From assembly GCA_020445745.1 (NCBI GenBank), contig JAGRGB010000029.1:222165-286164 (forward strand): DNA of 64,000 nt. The letters run 5' to 3'. This DNA comes from Rhodocyclaceae bacterium (lineage in GTDB: Bacteria > Pseudomonadota > Gammaproteobacteria > Burkholderiales > Rhodocyclaceae). A program made the position numbers and the translations under genes. Below, one piece after another: positions 19,449 to 27,901 of this stretch. Below the pieces are notes generated by a model. The model made no database searches. It was not told the DNA's origin and saw only the letters and a program-made list of their open reading frames with translations. Every line of letters starts with the position of its first letter. Within the stretch, counting starts at the first letter, position 1.

Positions 19449-19615
19449 TCGTCAAGACCGTCACCGGCCTGATCGCAACCGCGCTGGCGGTGGCCTTCTT
19501 CGCCATACCGTTACTCAAGCTCAAGGATCCGGCACTGATCGCGGTGGTCGTGATCGGCGTCGCACTGATGATCGTCGATCTGGTGCAGAAGATCCGCAAC
19601 AAGGACGACCGATGA
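19445..19615 (+). CDS. Small two-helix membrane protein
   Basis: A 56-residue protein (MIVKTVTGLIATALAVAFFA ...) with two hydrophobic segments at about 6-24 and 31-48 and a short charged tail (KIRNKDDR). Its ATG overlaps the amidase stop (ATGA) and its stop overlaps the dehydrogenase start (ATGA), so it is coupled on both sides and very probably translated. I do not recognise a family; it resembles small proteins sometimes found beside TRAP operons. Function unknown; it may assist the transporter. Confidence 0.75.
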   Translation: MIVKTVTGLIATALAVAFFAIPLLKLKDPALIAVVVIGVALMIVDLVQKIRNKDDR

Positions 19616-20607
19616 ACGACGCGTCAGCGAGGCGGGTGCTGGTCACCCGCCGTACCTTCGACGAGGTGCTGGCCGGTCTGCGGCTGCGTTTCGACGTGGA
19701 CGACAACCAGGGCGATCAGCCGCTGACCCCGGACGAGCTGGCCGCTCGTGCGGCGCCGTGCGAGGGCATCGTCGCCGCCGTCGCCGACGCCGTGACGCCG
19801 GCGCTGCTCGATGCCTGCCCGCGGCTGCGGGTGGTCGCGAACTGTGCGGTCGGCACCAACAACGTGGACATCCCGGCGTGCACCGCACGCGGGGTGATGG
19901 TCACCAACACGCCGGGGGTGCTCGACGACACCACCGCCGACCATGCCTGGGCGCTGATGTTCGCGGCCGCGCGGCGGGTCGTCAGTGCGGACCGCTGGCT
20001 GCGCGATGGCCACTGGCGGGCATGGGGCTTCATGGACTGGCACGGTGTCGACGTCCATCATGCGACGCTCGGCATCGTCGGCATGGGGCGGATCGGCCGG
20101 GCCATCGCCCGGCGTGCGGCGGGCTTCGACATGCGCGTGATCTACCACAACCGCAAGCCCCTTCCCGACGACCAGGCGCTGGCCTGCGGAGCGGGCTATG
20201 CGGGTCTCGACGAGCTGCTGTCGTCCGCCGACTTCGTCGTCGTGTCGGTGCCCTACGGCCCGGCGACGCACCATCTGATCGGAGCCCGGGAGCTCGCCTT
20301 GCTGAAGCCCTCCGCCGTTTTCGTCAATATCGCCCGCGGCGGCGTCGTGGACGACGCGGCGCTGGTCGAGGTGCTGCAGGAAGGGCGTATCGCGGCCGCC
20401 GGCATCGATGTCTTCGAAAACGAACCGAAGCTGCATCCGGGCTTCCCGGCCCTCGACAACGCGGTGTTGACACCGCACATCGCCAGCGCCAGCCGCGCGA
20501 CCCGCCTCGGCATGGCCGAACTGGCGGCGCGCAACCTGGTGGCGGCACTGGAAGGTGCGCGGCCGCCGAGCCTGGTGAATCCGGAGGTGCTGTCCCGCGC
20601 CGGCTGA
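19612..20607 (+). CDS. D-2-hydroxyacid dehydrogenase (glyoxylate/hydroxypyruvate reductase-like)
   Basis: A 331-residue NAD(P)-dependent oxidoreductase. The nucleotide-binding motif is LGIVGMGRIGRAIARRAAGF (about 152-171); catalytic residues are Arg in NIARGGVVDDAAL, Glu in DVFENEPKLHPGF and His in NAVLTPHIASAS. The N-terminal catalytic half has the usual VGTNNVDIPACTARGVMVTN. It interconverts 2-hydroxy and 2-keto acids. As the last gene of the TRAP operon it may process the product of the amidase. Substrate preference cannot be read. Confidence 0.92.
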   Translation: MNDASARRVLVTRRTFDEVLAGLRLRFDVDDNQGDQPLTPDELAARAAPCEGIVAAVADAVTPALLDACPRLRVVANCAVGTNNVDIPACTARGVMVTNTPGVLDDTTADHAWALMFAAARRVVSADRWLRDGHWRAWGFMDWHGVDVHHATLGIVGMGRIGRAIARRAAGFDMRVIYHNRKPLPDDQALACGAGYAGLDELLSSADFVVVSVPYGPATHHLIGARELALLKPSAVFVNIARGGVVDDAALVEVLQEGRIAAAGIDVFENEPKLHPGFPALDNAVLTPHIASASRATRLGMAELAARNLVAALEGARPPSLVNPEVLSRAG

Positions 20608-20701
20608 GGGGCATCCCGCCTGACCGGGACCGAGTCGTCGTGCCCAGCAGGTGATTGCGGCGCGCGTCGCCACGCGGGCCAGCGGGTGGACCGCGCGGCG
20701 G

Positions 20702-21145
20702 CTATTCGCTCATGCCGGCCCGCCACAGCTGGATGACCATGCTCGTCTCCTGCCAGTCGACATCCCGCGAGCAGGTGCCCGCCTGCTTGGCGAGCACCAG
20801 GATGGCATCCTTGCGCAGATACACTTCTTCGGTTCGGCGGTAGTGGTTGTGCTTGGCGCAGAACGGCACGATGTACCAGGTCTGGCTGGTTCGCCCGTCC
20901 ACCTGCAGGACGTGGGCCCCGCGATCGCCGCGATCCCCGCAACCGCGTACGTAGCAGGGTGGGTCGAGGACCACGGCCGGATGGATGTTCGGATAGTCCC
21001 GCAGCACCCCGGTACGCCAGTGGTTGATCCAACTGCTGCAGCCGCAGCGGCGGTGCCACTTGTTGCCGTCGCGAAAGACCCAGGTCGTGCCGGCAATGTT
21101 GCGGACGCAGAAATTGTCGTTCTTGTTCGCTCGCGTGTTCGCCAT
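20702..21145 (-). CDS. Cys/His-rich unknown protein, HNH-like zinc-binding pattern
   Basis: A 147-residue soluble protein I do not recognise as a named family. It has ten cysteines; clusters include RRCGCSSW (about 33-40), PPCYVRGCGDRGDRGAHVLQ (about 62-81) and WYIVPFCAKHNHYRR (about 90-104). A CxxxxC, then GAH, then PxCxxHN arrangement is like treble-clef/HNH-type zinc sites, but no endonuclease activity can be claimed. It stands alone on the minus strand between two plus-strand genes. Start ATG at 21143-21145, preceded by GGGAACCGATGGCG; codon use fits the neighbours. Real gene likely. Confidence 0.65.
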   Translation of the reverse strand: MANTRANKNDNFCVRNIAGTTWVFRDGNKWHRRCGCSSWINHWRTGVLRDYPNIHPAVVLDPPCYVRGCGDRGDRGAHVLQVDGRTSQTWYIVPFCAKHNHYRRTEEVYLRKDAILVLAKQAGTCSRDVDWQETSMVIQLWRAGMSE

Positions 21146-21405
21146 CGGTTCCCCGTCCGTGATCTTTTCTGGCGGCGTGGTACGGTCGAAGCGTTTGTGT
21201 GCGGGAGCTGTGCTCCGCGCGCTACGCCAGATGAATCATAGCGGCCGTCCCGCGCTCGCGGCAATGATCGAGATGCGCACGGCACGAGCGCTGCAGGTGT
21301 CACGCATTCCGGCCGAAGTCAACGGACAATGGCCTTCGATGGGGGGCCGTGGATGCAGCGCACCGACCGCGGTGCGACGGGACGATCGACGATCGGGAGT
21401 TTGGA

Positions 21406-22335
21406 ATGAGCGACGAAAGAGACAAGGCACGCGAGGAGTTCGAAGCCCAGATGCACGCCGAGATGAGCGATCGTCTCGACGAGGAACTGGAGATGGAATT
21501 CGACGACGCGCGCATGGACGAGATGCTCGCGTCGGCGGGGGTCGCGATCCCGGCGCCGCAGGACATGGAGCCGGGCCTGTATTTCCGCGAGCTGCTGCGG
21601 CTGCAGGGCGAGCTGGTCAAGCTGCAGGACTGGGTCGTACACAAGAAGCTGAAACTGGTGGTGCTGTTCGAGGGGCGCGACGCCGCGGGCAAGGGCGGCG
21701 TGATCAACCGCATCACCCAGCGCCTGAACCCGCGGGTGTGTCACGTCGCGGCGCTGCCGGCGCCGACCGAGCGCGAGAAGACCCAGTGGTACTTCCAGCG
21801 CTACGTCGCCCACCTGCCGGCCGGTGGCGAGATCGTGCTGTTCGACCGCAGCTGGTACAACCGCGCCGGCGTCGAGCGGGTGATGGGTTTCTGCACCAAC
21901 GCCGAGTACGAGGAATTCTTCCGCAGCGTGACCGAGTTCGAGAAGATGCTGGTGCGCTCCGGCATCATCCTCGTCAAGTACTGGTTCTCGATGACCGACG
22001 AGGAGCAGCACCGGCGATTCATGATGCGCATCCACGATCCGCTGAAGCAGTGGAAGCTGTCGCCGATGGACATGGAATCGCGCCGCCGCTGGGAGGCCTA
22101 CACCAAGGCCAAGGAGGTGATGATCGAGCGCTCCCACATCCCCGAGGCGCCGTGGTGGGTGGTCGAGGGTGTGCACAAGAAGCGCGCGCGCCTGAACTGC
22201 ATCGCCCACCTGCTCTCCCAGGTGCCCTATGGCGAGATCACCAATCCGCCAGTGCGACTGCCGCAGCGCGAGTTCCATCCCAACTACATCCGCCTGCCGA
22301 TTCCGGACTCGATGATCGTGCCGCGCCGCTACTGA
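21406..22335 (+). CDS. ppk2: Polyphosphate kinase 2
   Basis: A 309-residue PPK2 that transfers phosphate between polyphosphate and nucleotides. The P-loop is EGRDAAGKGGVINRITQRL (about 87-105) and the lid/Walker B region FDRSWYNRAGVERVMGFC (about 145-162), with conserved EAPWWVV near 245. One-domain class; nucleotide preference (ADP or AMP/GDP) cannot be decided by eye. The first 50 residues are acidic and unconserved. Start ATG 21406 is chosen because an upstream in-frame ATG at 21349 adds a non-conserved stretch. A GC hairpin follows the stop. Phosphate storage fits the nearby candidate Pho box and lipid genes. Confidence 0.93.
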   Translation: MSDERDKAREEFEAQMHAEMSDRLDEELEMEFDDARMDEMLASAGVAIPAPQDMEPGLYFRELLRLQGELVKLQDWVVHKKLKLVVLFEGRDAAGKGGVINRITQRLNPRVCHVAALPAPTEREKTQWYFQRYVAHLPAGGEIVLFDRSWYNRAGVERVMGFCTNAEYEEFFRSVTEFEKMLVRSGIILVKYWFSMTDEEQHRRFMMRIHDPLKQWKLSPMDMESRRRWEAYTKAKEVMIERSHIPEAPWWVVEGVHKKRARLNCIAHLLSQVPYGEITNPPVRLPQREFHPNYIRLPIPDSMIVPRRY

Positions 22336-22344
22336 CGCGGCGGG

Positions 22345-22367
22345 GCGGCCCCGGTCGGCGGGGCCGC
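22345..22367 (+). terminator. GC-rich stem-loop after ppk2
   Basis: GCGGCCCC pairs with GGGGCCGC around the loop GGTCGGC, 10 bp after the stop codon. There is no T-tract, so it is a weak terminator or a 3'-end stabiliser. Confidence 0.5.
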
Positions 22368-22457
22368 CGGTCGGCGCCGTCATCGGCACGCAACCGTGCT
22401 GCAACGCCGACGCAACGTGCCGGCCGCATGCTGCGCTCTGCCGCCGCCGGAGCACCC

Positions 22458-23666
22458 ATGCGCGTCCTGCAACTTTCCGATGTCTATTTTCCCCGCGTGA
22501 ATGGGGTGTCCACGTCGATCGAGACCTTTCGCCGGCGGCTGCGTGAACTCGATGTCGAAGTCCTGCTGGTGGCGCCACGCTACGGCAGCGAGGGGGACAC
22601 CGACGATGTCCTGCGGGTCGCCGGGAGGCCGGTCCCCGGTGATCCCGAGGACCGGTTGATGAGGCTGCGGGAGACTGCGGCGCGAGCCTCGGCGATCGCC
22701 GCGGGCGGTGTCGACCTGATCCACGTGCACACCCCCTTCGCGGCGCATCTGGCCGGAGTCCATGTGGCGCGGCGGCTGGACCTGCCAGTGCTCGTCAGCT
22801 ACCACACCCTGTTCGAGGAATACGCCCGGCACTATGTGCGCTGGCTGCCGCGCGCCCTGACCGCAGCTTGCGCCCGTGCCATCTCGCGCCACCAGTGTCA
22901 GCAGGCCGAGCGCGTGATCGCGCCGTCCGGGCAGATGCGCGAGCGCCTGCTGAGCTACGGCGTGACACGGCCGATCGACGTGCTGCCGACCGGCGTCGAA
23001 GGCGCGCATTTTGCCGCCGGCGATCGCCAGCGCTTCCGGCGCGCCCACGATATCCCGCCCGGCCGGCCGGTCGCGCTGACGGTCAGCCGCCTGGCCTTCG
23101 AAAAGAACATCGGCATGCTGGTCGAGGCGGTCGTGCATGCCCGCCGCGTCTGTCCGGACATGTTGCTGCTGATCGCCGGTCAGGGGCCGGCCGAAGGAGA
23201 CCTGAAGCGCCAGGTCGAACGCTGTGGCGTGGCGGATTCGATCCGCTTCCTGGGCTATCTCGACCGGGTGCAGATGCTGCCAGACTGCTACGCCGCCGCC
23301 GATCTGTTCGTGTTCGCGTCCCGCACCGAGACCCAGGGCCTGGTGCTGCTCGAGGCGATGGCCGCCGGCACGCCGGTACTGGCGCTGGCCAGCATGGGCG
23401 CGAGCTCGATCCTGGCGGGTGGTCGCGGTTGCCTGCGCGCTCCCGACGACGCCGGCGATTTCGGACGAATGATCGGCGACCTGCTGAACCATCCCGAACA
23501 CCTCGACGACATGTCGGCAGCCGCACGACAGGCCGCGACGGCATGGTCGGCAGTGGCGAAGGCCGGGCAGCTCTACGAGCTGTACATGAGGATCGGCGCC
23601 GGGGGGCGCCGCAAGGCAACGAGGAGACAAGCTTGGAAAGCCCGTACAAAGGGAAGAGCGGCCTGA
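22458..23666 (+). CDS. GT4-family glycosyltransferase
   Basis: A 402-residue GT-B fold enzyme. The acceptor half starts MRVLQLSDVYFPRVNGVSTS, and the donor half carries the EX7E motif in RTETQGLVLLEAMAAGTP (about 287-304) after VSRLAFEKNIGMLVEA. It resembles the MgtA/alpha-glycosyl and mannosyl transferases that act on diacylglycerol or sugar lipids. Two such enzymes flank dgkA here, suggesting glycolipid synthesis. The C-terminus is basic (RRKATRRQAWKARTKGRAA) and overlaps the start of dgkA by 34 bp, so translation of dgkA is probably coupled. Confidence 0.88.
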   Translation: MRVLQLSDVYFPRVNGVSTSIETFRRRLRELDVEVLLVAPRYGSEGDTDDVLRVAGRPVPGDPEDRLMRLRETAARASAIAAGGVDLIHVHTPFAAHLAGVHVARRLDLPVLVSYHTLFEEYARHYVRWLPRALTAACARAISRHQCQQAERVIAPSGQMRERLLSYGVTRPIDVLPTGVEGAHFAAGDRQRFRRAHDIPPGRPVALTVSRLAFEKNIGMLVEAVVHARRVCPDMLLLIAGQGPAEGDLKRQVERCGVADSIRFLGYLDRVQMLPDCYAAADLFVFASRTETQGLVLLEAMAAGTPVLALASMGASSILAGGRGCLRAPDDAGDFGRMIGDLLNHPEHLDDMSAAARQAATAWSAVAKAGQLYELYMRIGAGGRRKATRRQAWKARTKGRAA

Positions 23667-24019
23667 AGCGGCTGGCCAATGCGCTGCGCTACTCGGTCGA
23701 TGGCCTGCGCGCGGCTTATCGCTGCGAGGAGGCGTTTCGCCAGGAGGTGTGGCTGGCCGCGGTGCTGGTGCCGACCGCGCTGCTGGTGGATGTCTCCGAC
23801 AACTGGAAGGCGCTGATGATCGCCTCGGTGCTGCTCGTGGTCATCGTCGAACTGCTGAATTCGGCGGTCGAAGCGACCGTCGATCGCGTCTCGCTCGACG
23901 ACCACCGCCTCGCCAAGCGGGCCAAGGACATCGGCAGCGCGGCGGTACTGGTGGCGATCGGCAACCTGACCGTGGTCTGGGCCTTCGGGCTGACCGCCGC
24001 GCTATTCACGATGTCGTAA
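23633..24019 (+). CDS. dgkA: Diacylglycerol kinase DgkA
   Basis: A 128-residue integral membrane kinase that phosphorylates diacylglycerol to phosphatidate. It has the amphipathic N-terminus, three membrane helices and the conserved motif VELLNSAVEATVDRVS (about 79-94) with the catalytic Glu, plus EEAFRQE near 31-37. The start is a TTG (23633-23635) with a GAGGAG ribosome site 7 bp before it; no ATG is available in this stretch. Overlap with the glycosyltransferase gene implies a shared transcript and a role in lipid turnover. Confidence 0.92.
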   Translation: MESPYKGKSGLKRLANALRYSVDGLRAAYRCEEAFRQEVWLAAVLVPTALLVDVSDNWKALMIASVLLVVIVELLNSAVEATVDRVSLDDHRLAKRAKDIGSAAVLVAIGNLTVVWAFGLTAALFTMS

Positions 24020-24061
24020 CCGAAGCTTCATCGTCGTGACCCGATCGACGCCGACACTGCG

Positions 24062-24079
24062 GTGTCATGAAACGTTCAT
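24062..24079 (+). promoter_or_regulatory. Candidate Pho box
   Basis: GTGTCAT-GAAA-CGTTCAT matches the PhoB tandem consensus CTGTCAT-N4-CTGTCAT at 11 of 14 positions with the correct 4-bp AT-leaning spacer. It covers the ATG at 24067, supporting a downstream start (24115) for the glycosyltransferase. Confidence 0.5.
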
Positions 24080-24114
24080 CGGACAGAGCAGACCAGCACC
24101 GCGCCGCGCCGCCG

Positions 24115-25290
24115 ATGCGGATCGCGCTGGTCACCGAAACCTTTCCACCGGAGATCAACGGGGTTGCCATGACCCTGGGCAGGATGGTCGCCGGTCTGCG
24201 CGAGCGCGGACACCACGTTCAGCTGCTGCGGCCGGGCCAGCGCCGGGGCGAGCAGCCGGCGCAAGGTGCCGGGTTCGAGGAGCGCCTGCTGCGCGGCCTG
24301 CCGATTCCGGGCTATGGGGGCCTGCGCTTCGGTCTGCCGGCGGCCCGCCCGCTGACCCGGTTGTGGCGGGCGTGGCGTCCCGATGTCGTCCATGTCGCCA
24401 CCGAAGGGCCCCTCGGGTGGTCGGCGACGAGTGCCGCACGCCGACTCGGCCTGCCCCTGTGTTCGGACTTCCACACCAACTTCGACCACTACAGCCGACA
24501 CTACGGACTGGCCTGGCTCGATCGGGCGGTCAGCGTCTATCTGCGCCGTTTCCACAACCGGGGCGTCGCTACCTTCGTGCCGTCGCGCGAACTGGCGGCA
24601 CGGCTGAGCGGCGAGGGCTACCACGGCGTCGAAGTGATCTCCCGCGGCGTCGATTGCGAGCTGTTCTCGCCGGCGCGGCGCAGCGTCTCGCTGCGCAGCA
24701 GCTGGGGCCTCGCGGTCGGCACGCTGGCCGTGCTGTCGGTCGGCCGGCTGGCGCCCGAGAAGAACCTGCCGCTGCTGCTGCAGGCCTTCGACGCGATCGC
24801 CGAGCAGCGCCCCGACGCGCGACTGATCCTGGTCGGCGACGGGCCGATGCGTCAGCGCTTGCAGCGGGAGCGGCCCGACGTGGTGTTCGCCGGCCTGCGC
24901 CGCGGCGAAGATCTGGCGGCCCACTATGCCAGCGGCGACGTCTTCCTGTTTCCGAGCCAGACCGAGACCTACGGCAACGTCACGCTGGAGGCGATGGCCA
25001 GTGGGCTGCCGGTCGTGGCCTACGACTACGCGGCCGCCGGCGAACTGATCCGGCCCGGCCAGAACGGCCTGCTGGCGCCGTTCGGTGACGCCCGCGAGCT
25101 GATCCGCCAGGGCGTGCGGCTCGGCCGCGATCCGCAACTGGCGGCCGAACTGGGACAGGTGGCGCGGCAAACCGCGCAGCTGCAGGACTGGCACAGGATC
25201 CACGACGCCTTCGCGGCGGCGCTGGCAGCAGTGGCCGTTCGGCCGGCGTTGGCGATGACCGGCCGACTGAGTGCCCAGGCGCGCCCGTGA
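24115..25290 (+). CDS. GT4-family glycosyltransferase (Agt-like)
   Basis: A 391-residue GT-B enzyme starting MRIALVTETFPPEINGVAMT. The donor-binding EX7E is in SQTETYGNVTLEAMASGLPV (about 281-300), after VGRLAPEKNLPLLLQAF. An in-frame ATG at 24067 lies inside a Pho-box-like sequence and encodes a non-conserved hydrophilic leader, so I prefer 24115. The gene overlaps the metallophosphatase by 4 bp. In several marine bacteria a GT next to a PlcP metallophosphatase replaces phospholipids with glycolipids under phosphate limitation; this pair has that layout, which supports but does not prove the role. Confidence 0.88.
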   Translation: MRIALVTETFPPEINGVAMTLGRMVAGLRERGHHVQLLRPGQRRGEQPAQGAGFEERLLRGLPIPGYGGLRFGLPAARPLTRLWRAWRPDVVHVATEGPLGWSATSAARRLGLPLCSDFHTNFDHYSRHYGLAWLDRAVSVYLRRFHNRGVATFVPSRELAARLSGEGYHGVEVISRGVDCELFSPARRSVSLRSSWGLAVGTLAVLSVGRLAPEKNLPLLLQAFDAIAEQRPDARLILVGDGPMRQRLQRERPDVVFAGLRRGEDLAAHYASGDVFLFPSQTETYGNVTLEAMASGLPVVAYDYAAAGELIRPGQNGLLAPFGDARELIRQGVRLGRDPQLAAELGQVARQTAQLQDWHRIHDAFAAALAAVAVRPALAMTGRLSAQARP

Positions 25291-26117
25291 AGCGGGTGCG
25301 CACGGTTTTCCTGTCCGACATCCATCTCGGCACGCGCGCCTGCCAGGCGGAGCACCTGCTGGCCTTCCTGCGGGCCTTTTCGTCGGAGCGCCTGTTCCTG
25401 ATCGGAGACATCGTCGATTTCTGGGCGATGAGCCGCAGCGTCCATTGGGCACCCGCCCACAACACCGTGGTGCAGAAGATCCTGCGCCGCGCCCGGGGCG
25501 GCGATCTGGTGGTGTTCGTGCCCGGCAACCACGACGAGATCCTGCGCGAGCACGCCGGCACGGTGTTCGGCGACATCCGCGTCGAACGCGAGTGGATCCA
25601 CGACGCGGCCGATGGCCGTCGCTATCTGCTGGTGCATGGCGACGAGTTCGATCAGGTCACGCTCCACCATCGCTGGGTGGCGGTGCTCGGCGACATCGCC
25701 TACAACGCCCTGGTACGGATCAATCACTGGCTGTCGCGACTGCGGCGCTGGCTGCACGTGCCGGGCTACTGGTCGCTCGCCGGCTATGCCAAGCGCAAGG
25801 TCAAGGGCGCGGTCGGATTCATCTACGACTTCGAGGAGTCGGTGGCGCGGGCGACCCGCCAGCGCGGCCTCGACGGCGTGATCTGCGGCCACATCCACTG
25901 GGCGGCCGATCGCGACATCGACGGCGTGCGCTATCTCAACTGCGGTGACTGGGTCGACAGCTGCAGCGCGATCGTCGAACACTTCGATGGTCGCCTGGAG
26001 ATCGTCCACTGGCACGACACCGCAGCCGTGGCGGGCGCGGTCCCGCAGCCCGCCGGTCGGCAGCCGCCGGCGCGGGAGGCCGCGGGGCCGATGCCGGTGG
26101 CGCGCTGCGAGGATTGA
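25287..26117 (+). CDS. Calcineurin-like metallophosphatase (LpxH/PlcP-like)
   Basis: A 276-residue two-metal phosphoesterase with motifs VFLSDIHLGTR (about 7-17), FLIGDIVDFW (about 37-46), VPGNHDEILREH (about 73), LLVHGDEFD (about 112) and ICGHIHWA (about 193). It is annotated by homology with UDP-2,3-diacylglucosamine diphosphatase, but the same fold includes PlcP, a phospholipase C of lipid remodelling. The 4-bp overlap with a glycosyltransferase, dgkA upstream and the Pho-box candidate favour PlcP. The C-terminal 30 residues are low-complexity. Confidence 0.87.
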   Translation: MKRVRTVFLSDIHLGTRACQAEHLLAFLRAFSSERLFLIGDIVDFWAMSRSVHWAPAHNTVVQKILRRARGGDLVVFVPGNHDEILREHAGTVFGDIRVEREWIHDAADGRRYLLVHGDEFDQVTLHHRWVAVLGDIAYNALVRINHWLSRLRRWLHVPGYWSLAGYAKRKVKGAVGFIYDFEESVARATRQRGLDGVICGHIHWAADRDIDGVRYLNCGDWVDSCSAIVEHFDGRLEIVHWHDTAAVAGAVPQPAGRQPPAREAAGPMPVARCED

Positions 26118-26202
26118 TTTTCAGGGCCGCGACGTCGAGGATACCGGCATACTCGTCGTTGTCGCCCGGCTGCCAGCCCGGTGGCCGGCATCGGAGACCC
26201 CC

Positions 26203-27240
26203 ATGGCCAGACGGACGCGCGTGAGCTTCGCGAGCTTCAACCTCTACAACCTGAATCTGCCCGGCCAGGGCATCTATTCCGATCGGGATGGCTGGAGCGA
26301 AGCCGAGTTCGCAGCCAAGCGCGACTGGAGCGCGCGGATGGTCCGCGAGCTGGACGCCGACGTGTGGGGTTTCCAGGAGCTGTGGAGCGGCGACGCGCTT
26401 GCCGCGGTGTTCGATGCCGCAGGCCTCGCCGACGACTACCGGCTGCTGGTGCCGGCGGGCCATCGCGGCACCAGCATCGTCTGTGCCGCGGCGGTGCGGA
26501 AGGAGATCCTCGTCGGCGACGCCGAATGGATCTCCGACTTCCCGCCCGAGTTCGTGCTCGACAGCGGTGGCGACGACCCGCAGACGCCGGACATCGCGGT
26601 CAGGGTGCGGGGCTTCTCGCGGCCGCTGCTGCGCTTTCACGTCCGCCCGCGCTCGCGCGGCAAGGTGATCACGGTCTACGTCGCCCACCTCAAGTCCAAG
26701 TCGCCTTCCCGGCTGTACCGGGAAGACTGGTACAAGGCCCGGCCGGATTTCTACCAGGATCACGCCATCGCCCTGGGCAGCGCGGTCGCGACGATCCGCC
26801 GCACCGCCGAGGCTGCCGCGTTGCGCATGATGCTGACCGCCGACATGAAGGGCAACGACACCCCGCTGGTGGTGCTCGGCGATCTCAACGACGCGACCCA
26901 CAGCAACACCCTGAACATCGTCACCGGCCAGCCCAACTACCTGATGAGCGGGCTGGACCGGGGCGGCAGCGACGATGCGCTGTACACGGTCGGCATGCTG
27001 CAGCAATACCGCAGCTTCCGCGACGTCTATTACACCCACATCCACCAGAACGTGCGCGAATCGCTGGACCACATCCTGGTGTCGCAGGAGTTCTACGACA
27101 ATTCGCGCCGGCGGCTGTGGGCGTTCAAGGGCATGGACCTCTTCAACGACCATCTCAATACCGACGACCACAAGGCCGACGGCACTGGTGACCACGGTAT
27201 CGCGCGGGCGGTGTTCGAGTACCGCCCGGCGAAGGACTGA
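26203..27240 (+). CDS. Endonuclease/exonuclease/phosphatase-family protein
   Basis: A 345-residue EEP-fold protein. Conserved elements are SFASFNLYNLNLP (about 7-19), Glu in VWGFQELWSG (about 52-61), AHLKSKSPSR, PLVVLGDLNDATHS (Asp/Asn near 225-230) and LDHILVSQEF plus DHKADGTGDHG near the C-terminus. The family hydrolyses phosphodiesters in nucleic acids, lipids or small molecules, and substrate cannot be read. No signal peptide is visible. It lies 85 bp after the metallophosphatase and may be in the same transcript. The gene end abuts a 79-bp repeat array. Confidence 0.87.
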   Translation: MARRTRVSFASFNLYNLNLPGQGIYSDRDGWSEAEFAAKRDWSARMVRELDADVWGFQELWSGDALAAVFDAAGLADDYRLLVPAGHRGTSIVCAAAVRKEILVGDAEWISDFPPEFVLDSGGDDPQTPDIAVRVRGFSRPLLRFHVRPRSRGKVITVYVAHLKSKSPSRLYREDWYKARPDFYQDHAIALGSAVATIRRTAEAAALRMMLTADMKGNDTPLVVLGDLNDATHSNTLNIVTGQPNYLMSGLDRGGSDDALYTVGMLQQYRSFRDVYYTHIHQNVRESLDHILVSQEFYDNSRRRLWAFKGMDLFNDHLNTDDHKADGTGDHGIARAVFEYRPAKD

Positions 27241-27248
27241 AGCGGCGG

Positions 27249-27449
27249 CCCTCGGGGGCAGGCCGGGCAGGTCCCGGCCGTGGGGGTGGTCCAGGAAACG
27301 CCGGGCCGCCCCAAGTTTCCCCAGCCCCCTCGGGGGGCAGGCCGGGCAGGTCCCGGCCGTGGGGGTGGTCCGGGAAACGCCGGGCCGCCCCAAGTTTCCC
27401 CAGCCCCCTCGGGGGGCAGGCCGGGCAGGTCCCGGCCGTGGGGGTGGTC
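27249..27449. repeat. 79-bp tandem repeat, about 2.5 copies
   Basis: The core GGCAGGCCGGGCAGGTCCCG occurs at 27257, 27336 and 27415, a strict 79-bp period. Two intervening segments, each containing GCCGGGCCGCCCCAAGTTTC, are nearly identical. The array fills the space between two convergent genes; the unit contains short GC stems (GGCCGGG, CCCGGCC) that may end transcription from both sides. Confidence 0.85.
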
Positions 27450-27639
27450 AATACACGTCGGCCAGTTCCGGATCGGCGCCGATCATGCCGTTCAACTGGA
27501 TCATCCGAGCGACCTCGTCGTCCATCTCGGAGCGGTCGATGTGGCGGTCGTCGTTCCAGGCCATGTCGAGGATCAGGCGGGACAGACGGCGGGAAGAATC
27601 GGCAACGTTGTCGCGGCTGGTGATGAAGGTCGTTTTCAT
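27448..27639 (-). CDS. Small unknown protein
   Basis: A 63-residue, charged, soluble protein (MKTTFITSRDNVADSSRRLS ...). GGGAGACGATC precedes ATG 27637-27639, a good ribosome site. The frame is open farther upstream but without support. The stop codon lies at the edge of the 79-bp repeat array. I do not recognise a family; the small size, good ribosome site and typical codon use argue for a real gene. Nothing in the sequence indicates function. Confidence 0.55.
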   Translation of the reverse strand: MKTTFITSRDNVADSSRRLSRLILDMAWNDDRHIDRSEMDDEVARMIQLNGMIGADPELADVY

Positions 27640-27901
27640 GATCGTCTCCCTTTGGGGTTTGGGTTTGCCGTCGGACCGCGCCTGCTGGTGCGATCCGTCG
27701 GCTTCTGACCATGAGTGGCGTCGCGGGGGTGCTGCGGTTCTGAAGCCTTGCGGGGTGACGAGAACTAGTTGGCAGCCTGCTGCTCGTGCCGCCGGGGCCA
27801 TCTGTGCACGAGTACACCGGCTGGGTCCACCGGGTCGCCACGCGCTTGCGTAGTCGCCGGCAATTTCCGGGAACGGACCGGTGCCCGGCACCCGATGCCG
27901 T

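Noticed and set aside
24067-24114. ATG 24067 as the start of the GT4 gene
   Set aside because: It lies inside the Pho-box-like site and encodes an unconserved leader; ATG 24115 fits the family N-terminus.
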